From an uncultured Prevotellaceae bacterium (GTDB taxonomy: Bacteria > Bacteroidota > Bacteroidia > Bacteroidales > Bacteroidaceae), in NCBI GenBank assembly GCA_946624335.1, contig CAMOSA010000075.1, positions 1-10,950 on the forward strand: a DNA stretch of 10,950 bases. Direction: 5' to 3'. The first letter of the stretch is position 1, and each line of letters starts with the position of its first letter. Of this stretch, positions 1 through 7,018 are shown one piece after another. The notes under the pieces are model-generated. The model saw only the letters and a program-made list of their open reading frames with translations. It had not been told where the DNA came from and did no database searches. The position numbers and the translations under genes were made by a program.

Positions 1-3
1 TGA

Positions 4-1488
4 TTATCTGTCATCGACCACTCTTTGGCTCTCCTCATCCAGTTCCTGCCTTGGCCAGTTGACGAGGTAAACAGTTTCCGTGGCACGAGTGATGGCCGTG
101 TAGAGCCATCTGAAATATTCGGGCCCTATCATATCTTCCGTCAGATAGCCCTGATCCACAAATATACGTTTCCATTGCCCGCCCTGCGCCTTATGGCAGG
201 TCACTGCATAGGCATATTTAACCTGCAGGGCGTTGAACAGCGGATCGTTTTTGACGGCCTTCATGCGATCACGCTTCGTCGTCAGTTCGGGATAGTCGCC
301 CCACACATGTTGGAACAATGATTCCTGCTGCTCTCGAGTGAGGGCTGGTGCCTCACTGGCGAGAGTGTCCAAGATGACAGTGGCTTCCACTTCAACGTCG
401 TCATAGTCGGGGAATTGCAGCCAAACGTCTGCAAAACGGAAACCGTGTTCGTGACGCTCGTTGCGTAACCGTCGTACGACAGCCACATCACCATTTGCGA
501 TGAAGTCCATCGCCGGCGAGGCCTCTTCGCCATTGTCTTTTGTCTTTTCTTCAGGCTTCACCCAGAAATAGTTGTTCTTCACCACCATCACCTGATCGCC
601 GCCCGTCAGCTCCTCCTCCCTATCGAGTATTCGCCCACGTATGCCTTGGTTGTAAGCGTTAGCCCTGGCGTTGGAGCGCGTCACAATGATAGTTTCATCC
701 GACCCCACTTGATAATAAGCTTGCTCGATAGCTTCAATCAGCTCATTAGCAGGAATGTGAACGACGTCAGGGAAACCCTTAATGCGGAGTCGTGGGAAGT
801 CCCAGACCTCATCCTCAGCCATCAGTCGCCTCAACATCGTCGCGTTCCATAGTATCCCAGAGTCCGACAACTGTCTGACCACCTCGGTCAGCGTGATGCT
901 TTTCACGTCCATCCCATATCCTTCAAGCGTCTGTTCATCCAGGGCGGGACTCAACTGCTGCCCCACCGGCGGCAGCTGTGCAGCGTCACCAACGAGTATC
1001 AGCCTACATCCTTCACCGGAATAGACGAAATGTATGAGGTCATCCAGCAGCCTGCCAGTCCCAAAGACACTGCTGCCCAGGCTGTCATTGGCAATCATCG
1101 AGGCCTCGTCGACAATAAATAATGTGTTCTTCAGCAGATTGACATTTTGCAGGAAGTCTATCATCTCACCGCTGAAACTTTTCTGGCGATAGATGCGCTT
1201 GTGTATAGTGAAAGCTGTGTGCTCGGCGTGCAGGGCAAAGACTTTTGCTGCACGCCCCGTCGGTGCCATGAGCACAGTCTTCTGCTTCAGCGCATCCATC
1301 GAACGCACCAAAGCACCTATCAAAGAAGTCTTTCCCGTACCCGCATAACCCTTCAAAAGAAAGATGGAGTCAGCGTTGCGCTCAAAAATGAATTCCGACA
1401 TCATTCCGACCGCTTTTTCTTGTTGTTTTGTTGCCTTAAACCCGAATTTATCGAGTATGAAAGCCGCCATTTGCTCTTTTATTGACAT
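4..1488 (-). CDS. RecD-like superfamily 1 ATP-dependent DNA helicase (AAA_30 / UvrD_C_2)
   Basis: This 494-residue protein is a probable 5'-3' DNA helicase acting in repair or recombination in the cytoplasm. Superfamily 1 motifs appear in order: Walker A GYAGTGKT at 47-54, motif Ia LMAPTGRAAK from 73, Walker B VDEASM at 126-131, motif III GDAAQLPPVG at 167-176, TEVVRQ at 201-206, IIVTRSNARANAYN from 267, FIANGD near 329, and a C-terminal half with VTCHKAQGGQW (429-439) and YTAITRATE (463-471). It lacks the long N-terminal helix-hairpin-helix part of RecD2, and its first helicase motif comes within 50 residues. It is therefore the short stand-alone form that databases often call 'ATP-dependent RecD-like helicase'. 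The ATG at 1488 starts directly after an AT-rich leader with a -7 element. It is transcribed away from the 1584 gene. The family call is firm; a specific role is not shown by the sequence. Confidence 0.93.
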   Translation of the reverse strand: MSIKEQMAAFILDKFGFKATKQQEKAVGMMSEFIFERNADSIFLLKGYAGTGKTSLIGALVRSMDALKQKTVLMAPTGRAAKVFALHAEHTAFTIHKRIYRQKSFSGEMIDFLQNVNLLKNTLFIVDEASMIANDSLGSSVFGTGRLLDDLIHFVYSGEGCRLILVGDAAQLPPVGQQLSPALDEQTLEGYGMDVKSITLTEVVRQLSDSGILWNATMLRRLMAEDEVWDFPRLRIKGFPDVVHIPANELIEAIEQAYYQVGSDETIIVTRSNARANAYNQGIRGRILDREEELTGGDQVMVVKNNYFWVKPEEKTKDNGEEASPAMDFIANGDVAVVRRLRNERHEHGFRFADVWLQFPDYDDVEVEATVILDTLASEAPALTREQQESLFQHVWGDYPELTTKRDRMKAVKNDPLFNALQVKYAYAVTCHKAQGGQWKRIFVDQGYLTEDMIGPEYFRWLYTAITRATETVYLVNWPRQELDEESQRVVDDR

Positions 1489-1538
1489 TTAAAGCGAAAA
1501 AAATGAAGGAAGATGATTATTATTTCGATTATTCTTGC

Positions 1539-1546
1539 TACTTTTG
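1539..1546 (+). promoter_or_regulatory. Bacteroidetes-type -7 promoter element (rightward)
   Basis: TACTTTTG matches the Bacteroidetes sigma-A -7 consensus TAnnTTTG exactly. It lies 38 bases before the ATG at 1584, so transcription would start near 1553 and leave a leader of about 30 bases. No convincing -33 TTTG is visible at the usual spacing. It forms the left half of a 21-base palindrome shared with the leftward element. Confidence 0.6.
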
Positions 1547-1551
1547 CGATG

Positions 1552-1559
1552 CAAATATA
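1552..1559 (-). promoter_or_regulatory. Bacteroidetes-type -7 promoter element (leftward)
   Basis: Read on the minus strand this is TATATTTG, an exact match to TAnnTTTG. Transcription would start near 1545, giving a leader of about 57 bases to the helicase ATG at 1488. No clear -33 element is seen upstream. It faces the rightward element at 1539-1546, so the two predicted transcripts would overlap by a few bases at their 5' ends. Confidence 0.55.
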
Positions 1560-1583
1560 AACAAAAAGCTTCATATTGACGTT

Positions 1584-2270
1584 ATGAAAAAGGTTTTTAA
1601 CGCGCTTTTAGCGCTTTGTGTCATCGGCCTGCTCTTTATTTGCTGGCGTAGTATTCAAGATGACATCGACTTCCAGAAGGAAGTGACAGTACGAGAGAAT
1701 GCCGTCAAGGCACGTCTGCTTCAGATCAAGGAAGCAGAGGAACAGTACAAACTCCAGAGCCCCGAGGCTGCCTATTGCGACAGCTTGTGGAAGCTCGTTG
1801 AGTTCGTCCGCAATGGTCGTATCCCCAAAGTCGTCAAGGAAGGCGTTCTTTCTGACGAGCAGATGGAGAAAGGCCTCACCGAGGCTAAGGCTGCCGCTAT
1901 CGTCAACAGCGGTGACGCCGCAGCTATTGCAGCCAACGGCCTGCAGGGCTTCCGTCGTGACACCACCTGGGTCAACCTCTCCGACTCGCTCTTCGGCGAA
2001 GGCTTCAACCCCGACTCACTGCGCTATATCCCTTATGCTGAGGGCGACACGTTCCAGCTCAACACCTTCCTCAGCGTCACACGCTCCGGCACGACGCAGT
2101 ATGTCATGGAGTGCTGTGCCCCCGATGAGAGCTTCCTGAAGAATATGGGTCGTAACGGTGACCGCCTCATTGTCAACCGTCGTCAGCTTGCCGACGATAT
2201 GGGAGCCTATCCCGGTCTGAAGATTGGCGACCTCAACAATTGGAACAACAATGCCGGCAACTGGGAATAA
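1584..2270 (+). CDS. Conserved Bacteroidales single-pass membrane protein, pilin-like architecture, function unknown
   Basis: The 228-residue product begins with one hydrophobic helix (about residues 3-20, FNALLALCVIGLLFICW). It continues as a charged amphipathic helix (about 25-60, rich in E/K/R with REN, KARLLQIKEAEEQY), then a soluble domain ending NNNAGNWE. I recognise this as a Bacteroidales family commonly found beside DUF3822 and rsmD, but its function is unknown. The order hydrophobic helix, charged helix with AEEQYK, then a short region with WKLVEFVRNGRIPK recalls type IV pilin and pseudopilin folds. It has no prepilin-peptidase site, and the link is inference. The ATG at 1584 is preferred over an in-frame TTG at 1482, which would run through the promoters and into the divergent helicase gene. 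A TACTTTTG -7 element lies upstream. Its 3' end overlaps the DUF3822 gene by 20 bases. Confidence 0.85.
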   Translation: MKKVFNALLALCVIGLLFICWRSIQDDIDFQKEVTVRENAVKARLLQIKEAEEQYKLQSPEAAYCDSLWKLVEFVRNGRIPKVVKEGVLSDEQMEKGLTEAKAAAIVNSGDAAAIAANGLQGFRRDTTWVNLSDSLFGEGFNPDSLRYIPYAEGDTFQLNTFLSVTRSGTTQYVMECCAPDESFLKNMGRNGDRLIVNRRQLADDMGAYPGLKIGDLNNWNNNAGNWE

Positions 2271-3081
2271 GAGATACCATCCACTCACCCTATCCATCCG
2301 CATCTTCGCGGATGGATTTTCTTTTTTCGTCTGTGACCCTCAGACGTCAAGCCTCATTCGCGGTGAACACTTCAGCCTCGGTGAGGAGTCGTTGGCAGAC
2401 CGCATGCATCATGAGCTGAGCCGCAGCGACTATAACAACAGACAGATCGATCAGGCTTATATCCTCATCACGTCACCCTCATTACACGTTCCGCTCGAAG
2501 AGTTTCACCGCGACGAGGCTTCCGCGTTCTATGCCTTCTCTTTGGCCGAGCAGGACATGAGCAACCTACGCGTAGCTTATACGATACAGCCTGAGCTGGA
2601 ATCCGTGGAAGTCTATGCCATCCCTCGTGACCTCGAGGAGGTTATTCTTCAGTTCTATCCTACGGCTCGCTTCTTCGCATCACGCGCCATGCTGATGGAG
2701 CGACTGATGCACTTCGACCAGGATGCCGACGAGCGCCATCACCGCCTCTTCGTCCGCGTCTCAGCAGAGGGTCTTGAGATCATCGCCTTTGACAAGGGAC
2801 GCCTACGCTTCTCCAACAGCTTCGACAGCACGGTCAGTGCCGACATCCAATATTTTGTCCTCAACGTTTGGCAGCTGCTCGGTTTAGACGCCGAACAAGA
2901 TCATCTCGCCCTCATCTACGAAACGTCTCTTGAGCAAGCAAAGGCCTTGCAGTCAGCCCTCGCCCTTTATGTCCGCCACGTCGACCTTCTCCCTCCTGCC
3001 GACCTCTTCTCCCATGTCCCTCTGGCTCGTGAGACGGAGGTACCTGTCGACCTCAAAGCTCTTCTGCTCAACCGCTTGTAA
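2251..3081 (+). CDS. DUF3822 family protein, probable actin-like ATPase fold, function unknown
   Basis: This 276-residue protein resembles DUF3822, a Bacteroidetes family. The N-terminal LSIRIFADGFSFFV (14-27) is a beta-hairpin that looks like a phosphate-1 loop region. A second copy of the pattern, LFVRVSAEGLEIIAF then DKGRLRFSNSF (166-191), starts the second half. Such duplicated halves fit an actin/HSP70-like fold; from memory, a Bacteroides DUF3822 structure was described that way. There is no signal peptide or membrane helix, so it is cytoplasmic. I chose ATG 2251 because it keeps the conserved LSIR segment; a TTG at 2224 is also in frame. The start lies inside the previous gene, which implies translational coupling. 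An intrinsic terminator hairpin is embedded in codons 14-23. rsmD follows after 21 bases, so the two are probably co-transcribed. Confidence 0.85.
   Translation: MPATGNKRYHPLTLSIRIFADGFSFFVCDPQTSSLIRGEHFSLGEESLADRMHHELSRSDYNNRQIDQAYILITSPSLHVPLEEFHRDEASAFYAFSLAEQDMSNLRVAYTIQPELESVEVYAIPRDLEEVILQFYPTARFFASRAMLMERLMHFDQDADERHHRLFVRVSAEGLEIIAFDKGRLRFSNSFDSTVSADIQYFVLNVWQLLGLDAEQDHLALIYETSLEQAKALQSALALYVRHVDLLPPADLFSHVPLARETEVPVDLKALLLNRL
2292..2327 (+). terminator. Intrinsic terminator-like hairpin inside the DUF3822 coding start
   Basis: A perfect 10-bp stem pairs ATCCATCCGC (2292-2301) with GCGGATGGAT (2308-2317) around a 6-base loop, ATCTTC. It is followed at once by TTT, C and TTTTTT (2318-2327). 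This is the classical factor-independent terminator shape for rightward transcription. It sits 22 bases past the stop codon of the 1584 gene but within the DUF3822 reading frame. It could therefore end transcription of the first gene or attenuate the DUF3822 and rsmD genes, depending on whether ribosomes cover it. Confidence 0.7.
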
Positions 3082-3102
3082 CTTCATCCCCATCCTCCTA
3101 TT

Positions 3103-3681
3103 ATGCGTATTGTTGCCGGCAAATACCGTGGCCGTCATTTTGACGTTCCCCGCACCTTCAAGGCACGCCCCACGACGGATTTTGCCAAGGAGAACCTGTT
3201 CAATGTCCTCCGCAGTTATATCGATTTTGAGAGCGATGCGCCCACTGCCCTCGATCTCTTTGCCGGTACGGGCAGCATTACCCTCGAGTTGCTCTCCCGT
3301 GGGTGCTGCCGTGTCACGGCCGTCGAATTAGACGCCCAGCACGTAGCCTTCATCCGCCGCTTTCTCCACACACTCGGCAGCGATGCCGAGTCGGATGCCT
3401 TGGTGCTGCGCGCCGACGTCCTCCGCTTCTTGCAGAAAACGACAGCCTCTTATGACTTCATTTTTGCCGATCCCCCATACGCCTTGCCCGATTTGGAGCA
3501 ACTGCCCGAGCTCATCTTCGATGAAGGCCTTCGGATGAACGCCGACGGCACGCGCCCTGCCCTCCTCGCTCCCGATGGATTATTTGTCCTCGAGCACGGC
3601 AAGACCCATGACTTCTCCGGGCACCCACACTTCGTCGCTCACCGAGCCTATGGCAGCGTCAACTTCTCCTTTTTTCAATAA
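3103..3681 (+). CDS. rsmD: 16S rRNA (guanine(966)-N(2))-methyltransferase RsmD
   Basis: RsmD uses S-adenosylmethionine to methylate N2 of G966 in 16S rRNA on the assembling 30S subunit. The 192-residue length is normal for the family. The family N-terminus MRIVAGKYRGRHF is present, followed by RPTTDFAKENLFNVL (22-36), corresponding to the RPTTDRVRETLFN signature. The SAM-binding glycine motif DLFAGTGSITLELLSRG is at 51-67, an acidic residue in VELD (74-77) would bind the ribose, and the catalytic DPPY motif is at 123-126. The protein ends with YGSVNFSFF, another typical family feature. The ATG at 3103 gives the exact conserved N-terminus. It follows DUF3822 by 21 bases with no promoter seen between them. 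Confidence 0.95.
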   Translation: MRIVAGKYRGRHFDVPRTFKARPTTDFAKENLFNVLRSYIDFESDAPTALDLFAGTGSITLELLSRGCCRVTAVELDAQHVAFIRRFLHTLGSDAESDALVLRADVLRFLQKTTASYDFIFADPPYALPDLEQLPELIFDEGLRMNADGTRPALLAPDGLFVLEHGKTHDFSGHPHFVAHRAYGSVNFSFFQ

Positions 3682-3713
3682 GCACGCCAGTAGGTCATTC
3701 CGCACATTGATTT

Positions 3714-4895
3714 ATGTATAAGATAAGGCACTTGCTTCTCGGCGTCGTCATGACGCTTTACAGTATAGGTCTCCTCACGGCTTGTGCCAGCAGCGACAGC
3801 CTGTCGCGCTGCGGCATCAGCCAAGACAGCCTGTCCGCCCTTGTCGATCAAGTCTGGACTTTCAGTCAGTCTCACCCCGATGGTTTCACCTTAGACCTCC
3901 GTTCTATGACAGAGCCTTCTGAGGGTATCGCTGTCAGTTACGCCGCGACTCAGGACTGTCACTCACGCGGTCAGCTTCGTCAGGTCATCACCCACGCCCT
4001 GCAGCACGACGGCTACGTCGGAGGCTGGTTTAACGCCGCCGACGGTCTCTATTATTTCGACAGCACACGTCTCTTCCACGAGGACTCTCTGGCCATGGCG
4101 CTCGATTTCGGCCGTGACAATGACCAGCGCTCCGTCTTTATCCTTTCCACCGCCACCGACATCCCTGTCTCCGGCACTGTCGCCGCCATCGTGCAGCGAG
4201 GTACACTATATATCGGCACGACCGGCGACTATCGTCCACTGTCCTTCTGTGAACCGGAGACGGGCGACTATTGGGGCTTCGGCATCGAAATCGCTTCGGC
4301 CATAGCGCATCGCATGGGCATCGCCCCGACATTCGTCCACACCTCATGGCCGACGCTGACCTCCGACGTGCTTGCTGACCCTCAACGATTTGACTTCGCT
4401 ATCGGCGGCATTACAATCACCGATGCCCGTCGCGAGACCATGGCGATGAGCGAAGGCTATCTTGCCAATGGCAAGACCATCTTGTGCCGCACCGAGGACG
4501 CTCCTCGTTTCCGGGCACTGGCTGACATCGACCACCCCGAAGTGCGCGTCATGGTCAATCCCGGCGGACTCAATGAGAAGTTTGCCCGCGAGCATCTCAT
4601 GCACGCCACCATCATCGTCCACCAACAGAACGAAGAGATTCCGTCGCTGATAGCCCAAGGCACAGCCGACGTGATGATTACCGAAATTACGGAAGCCCCC
4701 TACTATGTCCAGTCTGACTCGCGCCTGGCAGCTCCGTTGCTTGACAAGCCCTTTACCCGTGGCGAGATAGGCGTTCTTATGCGGCAGGGGCAGGACGACT
4801 TGCTGGCTATGGTGAACGCTGTTATCCGCCAGATGAAGGCCGATGGTTCACTGCGTCGGCTGCATGACAAATACGGGCTCGTTTACGCCTACTGA
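3714..4895 (+). CDS. Lipoprotein with an uncharacterised N-terminal domain fused to a PheC-like (cyclohexadienyl dehydratase / SBP_bac_3) domain
   Basis: The 393-residue product has a hydrophobic leader with lipobox LTAC (21-24), so it is probably a lipid-anchored envelope protein. Residues about 30-150 (GIAVSYAATQD, GYVGGWFN, YYFDSTRLF) form a domain I cannot assign. Residues about 160-390 are a periplasmic-binding-protein type II fold. As recalled, Pseudomonas PheC shares its TTGDYRPLSF (169-178), HTSWPTL (209-215), NPGGLNEKFA (282-291) and ITEITEA (322-328). Glu327 aligns with the general-acid glutamate (Glu173 in mature PheC numbering) that separates cyclohexadienyl dehydratase from plain amino-acid binding proteins. 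The expected reaction is prephenate to phenylpyruvate or arogenate to phenylalanine. An amino-acid-binding role remains possible, and no ABC permease genes lie nearby. It follows rsmD by 32 bases and is the last gene of the plus-strand cluster. Confidence 0.8.
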   Translation: MYKIRHLLLGVVMTLYSIGLLTACASSDSLSRCGISQDSLSALVDQVWTFSQSHPDGFTLDLRSMTEPSEGIAVSYAATQDCHSRGQLRQVITHALQHDGYVGGWFNAADGLYYFDSTRLFHEDSLAMALDFGRDNDQRSVFILSTATDIPVSGTVAAIVQRGTLYIGTTGDYRPLSFCEPETGDYWGFGIEIASAIAHRMGIAPTFVHTSWPTLTSDVLADPQRFDFAIGGITITDARRETMAMSEGYLANGKTILCRTEDAPRFRALADIDHPEVRVMVNPGGLNEKFAREHLMHATIIVHQQNEEIPSLIAQGTADVMITEITEAPYYVQSDSRLAAPLLDKPFTRGEIGVLMRQGQDDLLAMVNAVIRQMKADGSLRRLHDKYGLVYAY

Positions 4896-4924
4896 CAGAG
4901 CACGCATTGACGAGCACACGTCTT

Positions 4925-7018
4925 CTAACGTTTCACACCACGAAAAGTGTAACGCAACAGAAGTTGCAAGTCACAACGAAAAGGCGAGCGGATGAGGGTG
5001 GGGCCTGACGATATCGTCGTGCGGTCGTGATAGTGAGTCAGACCTATCTTCAGCTGGAGATGAAAGCGCGAGGGTTGATAGCGCCGGACTTGTCGTGTTT
5101 TTGGGTCTGTCGTCGCCGATGAATCATCGGAAATAGAAGGGCTTTCGACGGCGAGGCGCGGTGAATGCCAACTCATGGTCAGGGCGACACGCTCGCCACG
5201 GCCATAGAGCATCGACAGGCCGAAGGTCTGCAGCAGGCTGGGCTCGAAGGTGTAAAGGCGGCTGTTGTATGTCTTCGAGTCAAACCATCCGGCCATCAAC
5301 GAGCTTCGCCACCGTTCGTCGGCCGACGCGAAATCCAGGCGAGGCAGCAAGGCATAACCCGTTGAGCGCTCGTGTGTCACCGGCTCGACGTAGTGGTGCA
5401 TAAGTGCCGTAGCACGTAATGTCCATCGCTGATGCCACTGCCTGATGAAAGACACTCGCAGGCGATGGCTGACGTGGCGCGTATCGTTTTTCTCCTTGCT
5501 CTTCAGGCTATAGCGGACAAGGTATTTCGTATCCTTTCTTGGTTGGAAAGAGCCTTGGAGCGCAGCCTCATAGCCGGTCGAAGCCTTGGTCATCGTGAAG
5601 CGTGGCCAGGGATGATAGAAGTAGTCGAAGAACACATTAATGCCGAAAGGGCCGAGACGATCGGCATCAAAGTACAGCGCCACGCCGCTCTCGTTCTGCA
5701 CACGGTCACTCTCGCCGAAAGCCGTGGCTTGGGGCGAGTAGTAGAGCTTGCTATAGAAGCGCTGCACGGCAGCCACCCGCGTGTTACTGTCAAAACGCCA
5801 GGTAGCTTTGTTGAGCGTTGCCCAACCGTTCCCTTGGCGCCCCCAGCTATGCGCCGTCTCGCCGCTGACGTAAAGGCTGGCGACATGAGCTGCGTAGTCA
5901 GCGCCCACGGCAGCGAACTCATAACCCTCAGGATAGATTTGCCGATAGAGGGCTGTGCCCTGCCGGAACTGATGGTCATATCGGTTGTACGTCGCCGTAG
6001 CACCCAGGCGCAGGCTCTTCTGCTGCCAGGCGGCGTGCAGCGCCGCCGTGTGATTACCGAGGGTGCGCCTGTGACTCATCTCGGCCTCCGTGCGATGCAA
6101 CCCTGCATCGTTAATACTTCGGACGGTATTGTCCGGCTGAACCGTAGCATCCAACCGCCGGAAAGCGTAAAGAGCAGTCACATTCCAGCCTCGGCCCAGC
6201 CGTAGTGCTGCAGCAATACCCCTGAGATAACGACTCTCATCATAGGAACGATGTGGCTTCAGCGAAGCCGATGACCGCCACAGCCCCGTGAGCTGTTTAC
6301 CAAGTTGGAAGCCGTTGTTCATGACGAGCCCCTCGCCGAAGGCGGCCCGATAGTCGCCGACAATAACAGTCTGCACGGCACGCCAGTCGCTGAACATGAC
6401 GTGCCCTCCCCATGCATCCCACAACGGATTCTTCCGCGTGAACATAGGCTCGCCGGCATCCTTCTCGCCTCGCAGCGCAATGTCCAGATGCGGGCTCCAT
6501 TGTCCGGTATAACGCAAGCGGTGGGCGATGCCTTTGGCCCACGGCCATCCGGCACGGTCGTAGCAAGGCACATCAATCCGGGTCGTCACTTCCTGGCGCA
6601 CGCTTTTCATCGGCGTCCGCGAGTCATCCGTAGTGGGCGATTCGACGCAGACGAACAGGCGCAGCCAACGTAGCTGGGAGGAATTGAGCGCTCCTATCAG
6701 ACGCAATTCGCCGATTGAGCGCAACGGTCCGTTGATGGCACGATAGTCCATGATTGCATCGACCTCCTTGAAGGTGAGAAAAGGAAGGGCTGCCAGCATC
6801 TCACGCGTGGCACTGTTGATGTCAAAAGGATGTTCGTGCAGGTCTGCCAGTTCCTCGACAAGAGCCTGCCAGCCCTCATCAGCCTCATCGTCGTCTGCTG
6901 CTGAGGCGTAGTCTTCGGAGAGTGTCTCCATCAGCTCGTCCCAATCCTCGTTGGTCTGTGCGGTGACCGCTACCGTCCACAACAAGAAGAGCAATACGAC
7001 AATCCCCTTAGCCCTCAT
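4925..7018 (-). CDS. Secreted helix-hairpin-helix protein with predicted outer-membrane beta-barrel
   Basis: This 697-residue protein has a signal peptide (residues 1-20, ending TAVA/VTA before QT) and an acidic stretch (23-50). A ComEA-like helix-hairpin-helix region follows at about 65-122: DINSATREMLAALPFLT, FKEVDAIMDYRAINGP, SIGELRLIGAL. The remaining roughly 560 residues alternate polar and aromatic residues in short strands such as YLVRYSLKSK and LQLLLRYTFRG near the C-terminus. This suits a beta-barrel in the outer membrane. Proteins of this layout are known in Bacteroidetes but their role is not established to my knowledge. ATG 7018 is preferred over an in-frame upstream extension to 7168, because it places the signal peptide at the N-terminus and gives TAATG coupling with the PAP2 gene. 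DNA binding or uptake is only a guess. Confidence 0.85.
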   Translation of the reverse strand: MRAKGIVVLLFLLWTVAVTAQTNEDWDELMETLSEDYASAADDDEADEGWQALVEELADLHEHPFDINSATREMLAALPFLTFKEVDAIMDYRAINGPLRSIGELRLIGALNSSQLRWLRLFVCVESPTTDDSRTPMKSVRQEVTTRIDVPCYDRAGWPWAKGIAHRLRYTGQWSPHLDIALRGEKDAGEPMFTRKNPLWDAWGGHVMFSDWRAVQTVIVGDYRAAFGEGLVMNNGFQLGKQLTGLWRSSASLKPHRSYDESRYLRGIAAALRLGRGWNVTALYAFRRLDATVQPDNTVRSINDAGLHRTEAEMSHRRTLGNHTAALHAAWQQKSLRLGATATYNRYDHQFRQGTALYRQIYPEGYEFAAVGADYAAHVASLYVSGETAHSWGRQGNGWATLNKATWRFDSNTRVAAVQRFYSKLYYSPQATAFGESDRVQNESGVALYFDADRLGPFGINVFFDYFYHPWPRFTMTKASTGYEAALQGSFQPRKDTKYLVRYSLKSKEKNDTRHVSHRLRVSFIRQWHQRWTLRATALMHHYVEPVTHERSTGYALLPRLDFASADERWRSSLMAGWFDSKTYNSRLYTFEPSLLQTFGLSMLYGRGERVALTMSWHSPRLAVESPSISDDSSATTDPKTRQVRRYQPSRFHLQLKIGLTHYHDRTTISSGPTLIRSPFRCDLQLLLRYTFRGVKR

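Noticed and set aside
1482..1583. Upstream TTG start for the 1584 membrane protein
   Set aside because: It would add 34 residues before the hydrophobic helix, translate through both -7 elements, and overlap the start of the divergent helicase gene.
2224..2250. Upstream TTG start for DUF3822
   Set aside because: The ATG at 2251 already includes the conserved LSIR segment; the added residues look unconserved. It cannot be fully excluded.
4896..4960. A shared terminator between the two convergent clusters
   Set aside because: Only a weak stem with a bulge (about 4929-4955, CGTT..CACAC against GTGTAACG) and a 4-bp GACG/CGTC repeat are visible, neither followed by a T-tract. Termination there may depend on Rho or lie elsewhere.
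5432..6205. A 257-codon plus-strand open frame opposite the barrel gene
   Set aside because: Low-complexity translation without motifs, in the shadow of the minus-strand barrel gene.
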